From: Solwaraspora sp. WMMD406
GTDB taxonomy: Bacteria; Actinomycetota; Actinomycetes; Mycobacteriales; Micromonosporaceae
Reading direction: 5' to 3'
Assembly (NCBI RefSeq): GCF_029626025.1
Contig: NZ_JARUBF010000001.1
Location: 7,038,001-7,102,000 of the forward strand
DNA: 64,000 bases
The translations under genes and the position numbers were made by a program. The notes beneath the pieces are model-generated. The model did no database searches and was not told where the DNA came from. It worked only from the letters and a program-made list of their open reading frames with translations. Below, in pieces: positions 40,609-49,770 of the stretch (positions within the stretch are counted from its first letter, which is position 1; every line of letters starts with the position of its first letter).

Positions 40609-41756
40609 CGCGGCGTCGTCTCCGACAGCCGGGCGCGGACGTCGGCGTCGACGGCGGTGACGACCTCGTCGAGGGTGCGGGGCTGCCCGAACGCCTCGTG
40701 CAGGGTTTGTGTGTTGTCGGGGTTGTCGTAGGCGGTGGCGATCAGCGACGGGGTGCAGCCCCACCGGTTGCTGACGGTGGTGAGTTCGGTGGCGAGTCTG
40801 GAGACGGACTCCGCGACGAGTCCGTCTCGCCGGGACACGGGCTTTTCGAAGGCGGAGACGAGGTTCACCGGCTGGTCGTGGCGGACCGTGACGCAGAGCA
40901 GGCTGGGTGAGGTCCGGTGGGCGAAGGTGTTCTGGTGCCCGGTCGGCATCGACTTGGCGAACGCCCGGATGAACACGTTCAACGCGTCGGCGGCGGCGTC
41001 GGCGTCTCCGCCGAGGTTGCCGCGCAGGGTGTGCAGGCCGACGGTGGCGTACCGGTAGAGGGTCGCGGAGGTGAACTCGACCGTGCCGATCATCGACGCG
41101 CCGGCGTCTTCCCGCTCCGGGTCCGGTGCGTCGTCGACGGCGGTGTAGTAGTCGAACTCGATCTCCGCGGCGTGGGTCGACAGCGCGTGGGCGACCTGCG
41201 CGGCGGCGTCGACGTTGAGCGTGGACAGGTCTGCGACCATCCGGCCGAACAGCGCGACGTCGATCGGGTGCCCGACCGTGAGGGTTTCCCGCACGGGCAG
41301 GTCCGCCACCGCCTTGGGTAGCGCGTCGGCGGCGATCCCGGCTAGTTCCTCGGCCTGTCCGGCGACCAGGTCGACGATCGCGTCGAGTTGCGCGAGCCCG
41401 AAGAACAGCAGGTACGCCGTTTCCCCGGCGTTCTTCCCGTCGGTGACCTTCAGGTCCTGCAGCAGGGCGGTCGACAGCCGTCCGGCGGCGTCGGCGTCGA
41501 TACCGGTACGGGTGGCGAGACGGTCGGCCAACAGGCTGGAGATCCGCTTGGTGCGTACGCCGAGCTGGTCCGCCGGAATCGCGAGTTCCTCTCGGAACGC
41601 GAGGCGCGTCGCGCGCTTCCAGGCCTGTGACGACACGCGGGCCCGGCGGGCGCCGCCGTAGACGGCCTGCTTCGGGCTGCCGGCGTCATCGCGGTTGAGG
41701 CACGACGGCGGAACGGTCTGGATGACGTGCACGTCGACGAACAGCTTGTTGCTCAC
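40605..41756 (-). CDS. cas7e: Cas7e Cascade backbone, system 2
   Basis: 383 residues from GTG 41756, overlapping the cse2 stop (GTGA). The N-terminus LFVDVHVIQTVPPSCLNRDD and RARVSSQAWKRATR are the Cas7e hallmarks; FDYYTAVDDA and LYRYATVGLHTL follow. Similar in length to the system 1 Cas7e but clearly divergent. It forms the crRNA-binding backbone of Cascade. Confidence 0.96.
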   Translation of the reverse strand: MSNKLFVDVHVIQTVPPSCLNRDDAGSPKQAVYGGARRARVSSQAWKRATRLAFREELAIPADQLGVRTKRISSLLADRLATRTGIDADAAGRLSTALLQDLKVTDGKNAGETAYLLFFGLAQLDAIVDLVAGQAEELAGIAADALPKAVADLPVRETLTVGHPIDVALFGRMVADLSTLNVDAAAQVAHALSTHAAEIEFDYYTAVDDAPDPEREDAGASMIGTVEFTSATLYRYATVGLHTLRGNLGGDADAAADALNVFIRAFAKSMPTGHQNTFAHRTSPSLLCVTVRHDQPVNLVSAFEKPVSRRDGLVAESVSRLATELTTVSNRWGCTPSLIATAYDNPDNTQTLHEAFGQPRTLDEVVTAVDADVRARLSETTPR

Positions 41757-42409
41757 AGTGACTCCTGAACAGTGATAGCGGTGGGGTTGAGATGCGGTTG
41801 GCGTGGAAGCGGGCGGGATCCGGGTTTCCCGGCGGAGGAGCCCTTCACGGTGTTGTCGTCGGATGCGCTGGTCTTCTTCGGCGCGGTGAAGTACTGGCGG
41901 CCCCAGACGCGGCGCACCGACGCGACCCGTGTCGGGTCCTGCCAGGCGATCAGGTCCTGGTACAGGCGGGTGTAGTCCACCGGCTGGTCGATGCCACGCA
42001 GCTGGGTGACCAGGCCACGCAGATGCAGGCAGACTTCACCGAAGCTGGTGGCCGTGGCCGCAGCCGTGAACCGACGGTCGATGGCCTCCTCGCTGTACTT
42101 GCCGCTGGACCTCAACGCCCGCATCGCGGCGCCGAGACCGATCCCGGCCACGTGCATCGGCCGGTGCTTCGACTGCTGGTGGATCCCGTACAGGGTCAAC
42201 GCGGCGTGCTCGGCCTTTAGCCACGGCAACCGGCGACCGTCATGCTGCAAGGTCGTGTAGAACCGCCACATCTCGGGGACGTCCCCGGCGTCGCGGCCCG
42301 CGCCGCGCCTCAACGCGGCAAGGTCACTACCCGCCACCTCGGTCGGCTTTCCGTCGCCGTCGACCTGCCGTTCCCAGAAATGCCGGGTCTTGGATTCGCT
42401 GTCGGCCAC
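41753..42409 (-). CDS. cse2: Cse2 (Cas11e) small subunit, system 2
   Basis: 218 residues from GTG 42409, starting one base after the cse1 stop. LAALRRGAGRDAGDVPEMWRF is the classic Cse2 start region; EEAIDRRFTAAATATSFGEV and LYQDLIAWQDP match the family helices. The proline/basic tail (GKPGSRPLPRQPHLNP) lies beyond the core fold. A closer match to textbook Cse2 than the system 1 copy. Confidence 0.94.
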   Translation of the reverse strand: MADSESKTRHFWERQVDGDGKPTEVAGSDLAALRRGAGRDAGDVPEMWRFYTTLQHDGRRLPWLKAEHAALTLYGIHQQSKHRPMHVAGIGLGAAMRALRSSGKYSEEAIDRRFTAAATATSFGEVCLHLRGLVTQLRGIDQPVDYTRLYQDLIAWQDPTRVASVRRVWGRQYFTAPKKTSASDDNTVKGSSAGKPGSRPLPRQPHLNPTAITVQESL

Positions 42410-42410
42410 G

Positions 42411-44069
42411 TCAGGCAGCTCCTGTCATCGTCGGTTCACGCTCAAGGTTGAGGATCTTGCGGACGCTGCCGCGGAACCACGCTTCCGCGGCGCTGGCGTT
42501 GACCGGTCCACCGTCGCGGCGGGCGCCGTCCGACGCCTTGTCCTTACGGGCGCGCCCACGGAAAGCCGTCGGCGGCACCGACGCCAGCGCCGGCTCCGCC
42601 GCGTCGAACGCCAGCCGCAGCGCGTCGGTGCGCCACCGCAGATGGACGCGGTCGACATCCTCCGGGTCGCGCTGCAGGTCTTGGAGGATGCGGGACACCA
42701 GCGGCGTGAACTGGATGATGAGAGCGTCGCCGATGCGTTGTCCCTTGTCCCACGGCAGCTTGTCGGCACCCACCGCCTGACGCAGGTCGTCCCCGAGCCG
42801 GTTACCGGCGTTACGCAACGCCTCCGCCTCGGCCACGACATCCATCAACAGTTTGCGGGCCGGCCCCTCGGGATCCAGCGCGGCCACCGGCAACGCGATC
42901 CGGTCAGCGATGACGTCCTCGATGACCGCCGACTGATTGCCGTACTCAACACCGACGGTGACGACCTGCACCGGCATGTTCCGCGCCACGACCCGCCGCG
43001 CCCGCAACACGTTCAGCTGCCGAAGCAGCTCACTGCTGGTCACCGACGCCCCCGCGTCGAGGCGGGTCGCCAGCAACGGCTCCATGCCCCGCCACGCCGC
43101 CCGACCGGACACGTGCCGGATCGGCCGGTTCGGCGGCTCACCCGCCTTGGGCTTGTCCACCCGCCGCCACGCCGTGTGCGGCTCGTACTCGGGCAGCCTG
43201 TCGATCCGGTCCCCTGCCGTGATCACGACCCGACGGACCACCGTCACCCCGTCGACGGCCTCCGGGATCAGCCGGATCCGGCGGGACTGCCACGTCAGCA
43301 GGTCAAGGATTCCCTTGACCGGCCGCCGCGCCCACCTCGGACCACCCGGCCACGGATCGTTGACACCGCTGTCGGCCTCCCCGGCCGCCCACTGCGGCCG
43401 GTCGCCGTCCTGTGGCTGCGGCAGGATCAACGTGTTCAGCAGGATCGTCTCGAACACGTTCCGCCCGGCGGGCACGACCACCCCGAGACCGCCCACCGGG
43501 CCGGTGGGATTACCCGTCGTCTTTCCGCTCTTGACCTGCGGGTCACCCGCCGCCCCTGACTTGATCGCGGCCGTGTCCCAGCACTGCGCCGCCAGCACCG
43601 CCCGGGCGGCCTGGGCGCACGCCAACGTCGGCGGGTCCGCCTCCGTCCTGGAGGCGAACAACGGCACGTTGTTTCCCGTCGCCGCGGCGGCGAGCAGCAA
43701 CGACACGGGTTTCGTCTCATCCTTGCCGGTACGCAACCCCGCCACCTGCGCGAACGGACGCCCCCCGAACAGATCGAACCTGTCACGATGCCCGTCGAGA
43801 TAGCGATCGAGCACCCCGTCGGGATCCAGACAGCCGGCCTTCCACCGCCGCCCCCACTCCCGATCATCGACCGGGCTGCCACACGCGTGCAGATACACCG
43901 GCAGCAGCACCTGCCGCAGCACCGCGACCATCTCCAGAGGATGACCCAGCGCCAACCCGTCCACCTCGTGCCCGCGGGTCAACGCGTACCGCAACGACAC
44001 ATCCCGCGACCGACCCCCGTCAACCACAGGGATCCACTCCTCATCGACAAGATCAAAAGACGCTTCCAC
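42411..44069 (-). CDS. cse1: Cse1 (Cas8e) large subunit, system 2
   Basis: 552 residues from GTG 44069, which follows GAGGAGG closely: (M)EASFDLVDEEWIPVVDGG. An ATG at 44105 would add 12 residues but lacks such a site. RFDLFGGRPFAQVAGL and the GNNVPLFASRTEADPP and AARAVLAAQCWDTAA segments match Cse1. It is longer than the system 1 protein mainly in the C-terminal half. First gene of the cse1-cas2 run of system 2. Confidence 0.94.
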   Translation of the reverse strand: MEASFDLVDEEWIPVVDGGRSRDVSLRYALTRGHEVDGLALGHPLEMVAVLRQVLLPVYLHACGSPVDDREWGRRWKAGCLDPDGVLDRYLDGHRDRFDLFGGRPFAQVAGLRTGKDETKPVSLLLAAAATGNNVPLFASRTEADPPTLACAQAARAVLAAQCWDTAAIKSGAAGDPQVKSGKTTGNPTGPVGGLGVVVPAGRNVFETILLNTLILPQPQDGDRPQWAAGEADSGVNDPWPGGPRWARRPVKGILDLLTWQSRRIRLIPEAVDGVTVVRRVVITAGDRIDRLPEYEPHTAWRRVDKPKAGEPPNRPIRHVSGRAAWRGMEPLLATRLDAGASVTSSELLRQLNVLRARRVVARNMPVQVVTVGVEYGNQSAVIEDVIADRIALPVAALDPEGPARKLLMDVVAEAEALRNAGNRLGDDLRQAVGADKLPWDKGQRIGDALIIQFTPLVSRILQDLQRDPEDVDRVHLRWRTDALRLAFDAAEPALASVPPTAFRGRARKDKASDGARRDGGPVNASAAEAWFRGSVRKILNLEREPTMTGAA

Positions 44070-44123
44070 AGTCCTCCTCGTGGTAGGCACCCAGTCACTT
44101 CTCAATCGCGAACGGGCAGATAT

Positions 44124-44483
44124 TCAGCCACCACCCGTACGACCGCCCCGACAACCACCGCCGTGAGCAGGCGCCACCCGTGCCGCGAGACCGCTCCTTC
44201 CGTCGGAGCGGTCAGAGCGGAGGGGATTTCGCCGAACGAACGGATCGCAAGATGACCGACCGGCGTGACACCCGGTGATCGCCAGCACGTGGCCGTCGTG
44301 GTCGAGGATCGCGTGGACGTAGCCGACACGATCTCGAACCACTGCGTCGAGAGCTAGGCCCACTTCCTCCGGCGTGCGGCCGGACATCTTGGCCAGCTCC
44401 GAGGGCTCCACCAGTTCTGCTCCTGCGCCGAACGCTCCAGCCAGCAACCACAGAAGCCCGATGGCAAGACGGGGTGATGTCAT
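44124..44483 (-). CDS. Possible small winged-HTH-like protein in the cas3-cse1 gap, system 2
   Basis: From ATG 44483: MTSPRLAIGLLWLLAGAFGA, then ELVEPSELAKMSGRTPEEVG and LALDAVVRDRVGYVHAILDHDGHVLAI. The helix-turn-helix-strand rhythm suggests a DNA-binding winged helix. An ATG at 44522 is also in frame. The last 40 residues are arginine/glycine-rich and cross a perfect 9-bp-stem hairpin (44189-44213, GACCGCTCC / GGAGCGGTC), so the true 3' end is doubtful. Its place between cas3 and cse1 makes a cas regulator attractive, but this is inference. The remaining gap sequence (44070-44123 and 44484-44672) shows no other gene. Confidence 0.4.
   Translation of the reverse strand: MTSPRLAIGLLWLLAGAFGAGAELVEPSELAKMSGRTPEEVGLALDAVVRDRVGYVHAILDHDGHVLAITGCHAGRSSCDPFVRRNPLRSDRSDGRSGLAARVAPAHGGGCRGGRTGGG
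44189..44213. promoter_or_regulatory. Hairpin in the cas3-cse1 gap, system 2
   Basis: GACCGCTCC (44189-44197) pairs perfectly with GGAGCGGTC (44205-44213) around a 7-nt loop. On the minus strand GGAAGGAG lies in the loop and right arm. No T-run follows. It occupies the same relative place as the stronger hairpin in system 1. Confidence 0.5.
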
Positions 44484-44672
44484 GGATGCAGAGTAGCGCC
44501 CAAGGGGTAATCCAAACGCCATGCCCGCTTCGACACGCCGGGGTGGTTCGTGCCGTACGTGGGCGGACGATGACCAGGTACGGTCGACCTGCCCAGCTCA
44601 CGCTGGGGTAGCCCGGGGTAGTCCAACCGGCAGGGCCGAGGCCGACAGTTGTCCCCGCCGCGCGGGGTTCCC

Positions 44673-47486
44673 TCATCGCCGGCCCCTCGCTGGCCGCTGC
44701 CACAGCAGCCCTAGGTCGTGGTCGTAGGTCAGCTCGTGCCCTGACACGGTGGCGTGGTTGTCGGCGTCGAGGACCAGTGCCCGAGCGTGTCGGAGCCAGC
44801 TGTCGGTGGCCCAGCCCGCGAGGGGTCGGAGCTCGGCCTTGACGGCGGCGGTCAGGCCTTCGTCGCCGGGAAGACGCAGCGTCGCCTCGATGACCTCGTT
44901 GGCGATATCCGGATCGCTGACCGCCTCGCCGTTGACTCCCAGCCGGCGGCCGGCCAGAGTCAGGTAGCCCTCGTCGGTGCGGCGGATCACGACGACTTCG
45001 GCCGACTCCGGGCCGTCGCGCACGACCGCCGCCACCGCGTCGTCGTCCGGCAGTTCACCGGTGGCTTTGTCATGCAGTCCGGCAAGATTCGCCAGTCCGA
45101 GCTTGCCGGGCCCGGCAAGGAGGAACGGCTCGGCACGGGACCGACGTACGCCGGCCGCGGCTGTCCATTCCGCCCGCGCGTCCTCCACAGCCGACCGCCA
45201 GGCATCGGGCACACGCTCGTCGGCGCCGTAACCGCGGTCAACCAGATCAGGGACATCGGCAGGGACACTCCATCCCGCGCCGTCCGCCGCGTCGATGGTC
45301 AGGGCAGCCGCGCGCAGGAGCGGATACCGGCCGTAGACCAGTTCGCTGCCCCGGGGGAAGACCGGCGCCTCGCCGGGCCTGGTCCGCACTCCGGTCACGA
45401 CCGCTGCCGGCCGGCGCAGCGACTCGGGTCGGGCATTCTCCGGCCGTTCGTGGCGGTGGACCCGTCCGATGCGCTGCAGCAGCAAGTCGATCGGGGCCAG
45501 GTCGGTGACGAGAATGTCGGCATCGACGTCGAACGACTGCTCGGCGACCTGCGTCGCAACGAGGATCAACCGCCGCGGCCGCTCGACCCGATCGTCGTCG
45601 GGAGCGCCCAGCACCCGCAGTGCCCTTTCCGTCCGGTCCGCGCGCTCACCGGCGGTCAGCCGGGCGTGCAGCAGCCGGACATCGCCGCCGAACACCGTCG
45701 CCAGTGCCCGGTACGTCTGCTGCGCCCTCCGGACCGTGTTGCGGATGACCAGCGCGCAACCACCCTCGCGTAGCCGGTCGGCCAGCAGCGCGACCACCGC
45801 GGTCGTGTCATCAGCCGGAATCGCGTCGAGGACCTCGACGCGCACGTCGACGGACGGCCGCCACGGGGCGGTCGCCGCCACATCCACCTCGGTTCGGCCG
45901 TCGACGACCACAACCGAGCGGATCACCGGGTAACCCGCGCCGGGGTCGGGACCATCGACGGAAACCCGCTTCCGACCCGACGCGCCCTGCACCCACGCCT
46001 GCTCAAGCTCCGCCCGCGTCCCCGCCGGCAGTGTCGCCGACAACAGCACCGTCGGCACGCCCGCGCCCGCCAACCACCGCAACGCCTCGAACAGGAACTG
46101 CGAGGTGTACACGTCGTAGGCGTGGACCTCGTCCAGGACCACGACACGGCCAGCCAGACCCGCGTGACGCAACATCACATGCTTGGTGCGGGTCGCGGCG
46201 TGCAACAACTGATCGATCGTGCCGACCGTCAACGGCATCAGCAGGCCCCGCTTCGGGCCGAGGAACCACTCGGCAGCCACCACATCCGGGACCCGCTGCC
46301 CGCTGCCGGCAACGCCGAAGATGTCGTCACATCCGTACTCGTCCTGCCCGTCCTCGTCGACACCACCGAAGGCGAGACCACGAAGCGCGGCCCATTCCTT
46401 GTTGAACCTGCGCTTACCGTGCAACAGACCGACCGGAATACCCTCCTCGATCGAGCTCGACCACCCGCGCACCCGCGTGTACATCGGATCGCACGTCGCC
46501 TGCGTCGGCATCCCCACGAAGACCCCGTCAGCGCCGAACCGCCGAGCCAGAACCTCCGTGACCGCCAACGCGCCCTCCGTCTTGCCCTCACCCATCGGCG
46601 CCTCGATGATCACCAGACCCGGTCCCGGCATCCGTTCGGCGATCTCGACCGCGGCTGTCTGCGACGGCCGCGACACACGCCCGAACCGGTCGAAGACCAG
46701 ATCCGGCACCCGACGGTACGGCTGCGACGACCAGCCGCCCCGCACCCGCAGCCTGTCCATGGCGTCCGCCGCCCGCCGCCGGGCCAAGCCGATCGAGACC
46801 CGCGAGATGTCAGAAACACCGGGAAAGCCCTGACCACTGGCGATCCAGTCAGCCATGATCACCAACCCGGAGACCGCGAGCTGGGTCGACCTGCTCAGCG
46901 GACGCACCGGGGCGCAACCGGCAAGGTCTACATCCAACGCCGCCGCCACGGCATACACCAGCGCGTCCTGGACAGGATGCCAGTCACTGCCGCCCTGTCC
47001 CCGGTCGCGCGACAAACTGGTACTGGTCAAGATCGAATCGTCGGGGATCAGCCCGTGGTGGCCCGCGACCATCGGCCACACAAGAGCCACCGCCTCGGGA
47101 TCCCATCCGACTTCGCCGAGAACCCGATCGACGATCACCGCACCCGCACAAGAGTGATGCCACCGCTTGGCCTCCGGACTCAACGGCCTCCACACCAGCC
47201 CCATCGCCTGAACAAGACTTGCCAACCCTGGTTCCTTGTCCTGGAACGCCGGAGTCGCCTTCCCGACATCATGAATCGCGCACAGCCATGCGAAGAACGC
47301 CCTCCCACGCCCACCCGCGCACGCGTCGATCCTTTCCCGCACCGCCGGCGCGAGGTACCGGTCCCACAGACACTCACCCACCGCCGCCGCATCAAGCAGA
47401 TGCTGCAGCAACAGGTTCACGCTGCCCTCGGCTTTAGACTTTCCCCACAGGACACCGAACGCAGGATGACTGATCTCTCGCGACAC
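44673..47486 (-). CDS. cas3: Cas3 HD nuclease-helicase (type I-E), system 2
   Basis: 937 residues from GTG 47486 (VSREISHPAFGVLWGKSKAE); the frame is open further upstream to 47702, but that part has no Cas3-like sequence. HD nuclease: HLLDAAAVGECLWDR, IHDVGKATPAF and MVAGHHGLIP. Helicase: Walker A EAPMGEGKTEGAL, DEVH-type box VVLDEVHAYDVYT, VLLSATLPAG and motif VI QRIGRVHRH. All key residues appear present. Note DEVH here versus DEAH in system 1. It sits 603 bp upstream of cse1 and is divergent from array II-B. Confidence 0.95.
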   Translation of the reverse strand: MSREISHPAFGVLWGKSKAEGSVNLLLQHLLDAAAVGECLWDRYLAPAVRERIDACAGGRGRAFFAWLCAIHDVGKATPAFQDKEPGLASLVQAMGLVWRPLSPEAKRWHHSCAGAVIVDRVLGEVGWDPEAVALVWPMVAGHHGLIPDDSILTSTSLSRDRGQGGSDWHPVQDALVYAVAAALDVDLAGCAPVRPLSRSTQLAVSGLVIMADWIASGQGFPGVSDISRVSIGLARRRAADAMDRLRVRGGWSSQPYRRVPDLVFDRFGRVSRPSQTAAVEIAERMPGPGLVIIEAPMGEGKTEGALAVTEVLARRFGADGVFVGMPTQATCDPMYTRVRGWSSSIEEGIPVGLLHGKRRFNKEWAALRGLAFGGVDEDGQDEYGCDDIFGVAGSGQRVPDVVAAEWFLGPKRGLLMPLTVGTIDQLLHAATRTKHVMLRHAGLAGRVVVLDEVHAYDVYTSQFLFEALRWLAGAGVPTVLLSATLPAGTRAELEQAWVQGASGRKRVSVDGPDPGAGYPVIRSVVVVDGRTEVDVAATAPWRPSVDVRVEVLDAIPADDTTAVVALLADRLREGGCALVIRNTVRRAQQTYRALATVFGGDVRLLHARLTAGERADRTERALRVLGAPDDDRVERPRRLILVATQVAEQSFDVDADILVTDLAPIDLLLQRIGRVHRHERPENARPESLRRPAAVVTGVRTRPGEAPVFPRGSELVYGRYPLLRAAALTIDAADGAGWSVPADVPDLVDRGYGADERVPDAWRSAVEDARAEWTAAAGVRRSRAEPFLLAGPGKLGLANLAGLHDKATGELPDDDAVAAVVRDGPESAEVVVIRRTDEGYLTLAGRRLGVNGEAVSDPDIANEVIEATLRLPGDEGLTAAVKAELRPLAGWATDSWLRHARALVLDADNHATVSGHELTYDHDLGLLWQRPARGRR

Positions 47487-47846
47487 GCAACGGACAGTAG
47501 ACGCAGCCACCGACACTTTGCACCGACCAACGGCCGACAGCGCCGACCCATCACCACGCCGGTACGACAAACAGACAACCAACCGACCCTCACCGCCGAG
47601 GCAAGCGCACCGAACGGCCGAGAGAACCACAGAGAACAAGATTAGGTGAATATGAATTAGACCTCGCCTTCGCTGGCCGACCGCAGCACATCGACAAACC
47701 AACTCGCAAGCTCGCCGTGTAGGTTCCAGCGATAGACAGATAACCCTCAGCCAAGCCGACCGGAAGCTGTCATGTCACACACGCCGCCTACGATCGAACC
47801 GATCAAAAATCACCAAGACCACCGATAGAGTCGCAGGTCAGCAAGT
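47487..47846 (+). promoter_or_regulatory. cas3 upstream region and leader of array II-B
   Basis: 360 bp with no supported gene. The right half is the leader of array II-B: an A-rich patch (GATCAAAAATCACCAAGACC) and the terminal motif CAGGTCAGCAAGT (47834-47846) directly at the first repeat. The AT-rich stretch near 47630-47660 may be the cas3 promoter on the minus strand. Confidence 0.65.
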
Positions 47847-48665
47847 GTCGTCCCCGCCCGCGCGGGGGTCTTCCCCGCATCCGCACGGTCTTCCCGCGCG
47901 GGTCCTCGTCGTCCCCGCCCGCGCGGGGGTCTTCCCAGTAGGTCAGCTAGTCGACGGCTAGAAATCAGGTCGTCCCCGCCCGCGCGGGGGTCTTCCCCGG
48001 TGGTGGGTTGACGAGCCTGCTACCTGCGGGTCGTCCCCGCCCGCGCGGGGGTCTTCCCTCGGACCTGGCGGACGCGGTGCTGGCGGCGATGTCGTCCCCG
48101 CCCGCGCGGGGGTCTTCCCTGGTCCGACTTCGAGTACGAGCGCGGCTTCCAGTCGTCCCCGCCCGCGCGGGGGTCTTCCAGACGTTCAGCTCCGCGCCCT
48201 GCTCGGTCGTGTCGTCCCCGCCCGCGCGGGGGTCTTCCCCTTGCTGTCGATGACCCGCTCCCGGGTCTCCGGTCGTCCCCGCCCGCGCGGGGGTCTTCCG
48301 CCGTCACCGATGTTCGTCGGGCATTCGGCCGCGTCGTCCCCGCCCGCGCGGGGGTCTTCCGGCCGCCGTCCGGGCACGCGACGGTGACGTCTGGTCGTCC
48401 CCGCCCGCGCGGGGGTCTTCCCTGCTGTTACTGACTGGGCTGGACTGGATCGGGGTCGTCCCCGCCCGCGCGGGGGTCTTCCCTCTCTTGGAGAGCTGTT
48501 GTGCGTGGACGTGACGTCGTCCCCGCCCGCGCGGGGGTCTTCCGACATAGACCGGAACAACCGGTCAGTACCGCCGGTCGTCCCCGCCCGCGCGGGGGTC
48601 TTCCGCTGGAGAAGGAGACCGACCCGGGGGTCACGTTGTCGTCCCCGCCCGCGCGGGGGTCTTCC
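47847..48665 (+). CRISPR. CRISPR array II-B, segment 1 (system 2), 14 repeats
   Basis: Forward system 2 repeats (GTCGTCCCCGCCCGCG...GTCTTCC) from 47847 to 48638, 13 intervals of about 61 nt. This is the leader end, so these should be the most recent spacers. The first spacer (47875-47907) contains GGTCTTCC and CGCGCGGG blocks resembling the repeat itself. The segment stops ten bases into a spacer, where an IS5-family element begins. Confidence 0.98.
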
Positions 48666-48675
48666 CTTAGAGGAC

Positions 48676-49622
48676 GTCTGATTCACGTATTTTGTCGGTT
48701 ATGAGGGTTTAGCCGTATCGCCAGGTTGGGGTGGTTTCGGCGGTGAGTCGTTTGGCAAGGTTGTCGATCACCGCGATGGTGATCATGCTGGCGGAGTTGT
48801 CGGGTCGGGCTTCGTAGTCGCGTACGAGTCGGCGGTGGTGCATGAGCCAGCCGAGGGTGCGTTCGACGACCCATCGGCGTTTCACCACGCTGAAGCCCTT
48901 GGCCTGTGGGTCCTTGGCGACGATCTCGACGTCGACGCCGAGTGCGGCGCCGTGTTCGACGACGCGGTTCTTGAAGCCGGCGTCGGCCCAGGTCTTGGTC
49001 AGGGTGGGGTAGGCGCTGGTGGCCTGGTCGAGCAGGTCTGCGCCGATGGCGTTGTCGCTGGCGCTGGCCGCGGTGACGATGACGGCGAGGAGCAGTCCGA
49101 GGGTGTCGGTGATGATGCCGCGTTTGCGGCCTACGATCTTCTTTCCGGCGTCGGTGCCTTGTGTGGACAGTGGGACGTTGGTGGAGGTCTTGACGCTTTG
49201 GCTGTCCATGATGGATGCGGTGGGTTGGATGGTGCGGCCGTGGTGGTCGCGGACGAGGCCGGTGAGGTGGTAGTTGAGTTCGGTGAAGATGCCTTCCTTG
49301 CTCCAGGCGGCGAAGTAGCCGTAGACGGTGCGGTGGGGCGGGAAGTCGTGGGGCAGGTAGCGCCATGCGATGCCGGTGCGGTTGACGTAGAGGATGGCGT
49401 TGAAGATGTCGCGCAGGTCGTGGGTGGGGGTGCGGCCGCTGACGCCGGCGTCGGTGCGGGCCTGCCGCCAGGCGGTCAGGCGGGGTGCGATCAGGGCCCA
49501 GCGGGCGTCGGACAGGTCGGACGGATAGGCTCGCCGTTCGGTCATGCGGTAGGCGTACGGTGTCTGGGCGTCGACGCGGCGGACGTCATGTCCGTCGATG
49601 TGGGGATCAAAGTGAATCAGAC
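48676..49622 (-). mobile_element. IS5-family element 1 inside array II-B
   Basis: About 947 bp bounded by the 11-bp inverted repeats GTCTGATTCAC / GTGAATCAGAC, with a single intact transposase gene. I could not define a clear target duplication, so the outer boundary may extend a few bases. The 49623-49767 interval between this and the next IS has no gene and no CRISPR repeat. Confidence 0.85.
48709..49545 (-). CDS. IS5-family transposase (single ORF)
   Basis: 278 residues, MTERRAYPSDLSDARWALI, with the DUF4096-like N-terminus (GIAWRYLPHDFPPHRTVYGYF) and a DDE catalytic core: Asp in SIMDSQSVKTS, Asp in TWADAGFKNRV and Glu in RRWVVERTLGWL. All catalytic residues are intact and the length is normal for single-frame IS5 transposases. 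It fills nearly the whole element. Confidence 0.93.
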   Translation of the reverse strand: MTERRAYPSDLSDARWALIAPRLTAWRQARTDAGVSGRTPTHDLRDIFNAILYVNRTGIAWRYLPHDFPPHRTVYGYFAAWSKEGIFTELNYHLTGLVRDHHGRTIQPTASIMDSQSVKTSTNVPLSTQGTDAGKKIVGRKRGIITDTLGLLLAVIVTAASASDNAIGADLLDQATSAYPTLTKTWADAGFKNRVVEHGAALGVDVEIVAKDPQAKGFSVVKRRWVVERTLGWLMHHRRLVRDYEARPDNSASMITIAVIDNLAKRLTAETTPTWRYG

Positions 49623-49770
49623 ACGATCCCGGGGTGAAATGCGGCGAAGCCGGGCGGGCATGCGGCTGCCGGTATGCTGCCTTTCTGGGTCTAGTCGGGC
49701 ATTTTGCGCTGCTGGGGCCGGTATGTGAATCGGCCGCTACTGGCGCGAAGATGAAGCAAACGTCCAGTTA

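Noticed and set aside
47487-47702. Extended N-terminus for Cas3 of system 2
   Set aside because: The cysteine-rich leader is unlike Cas3, while VSREISHPAFGVLWGKSKA aligns with the family start.
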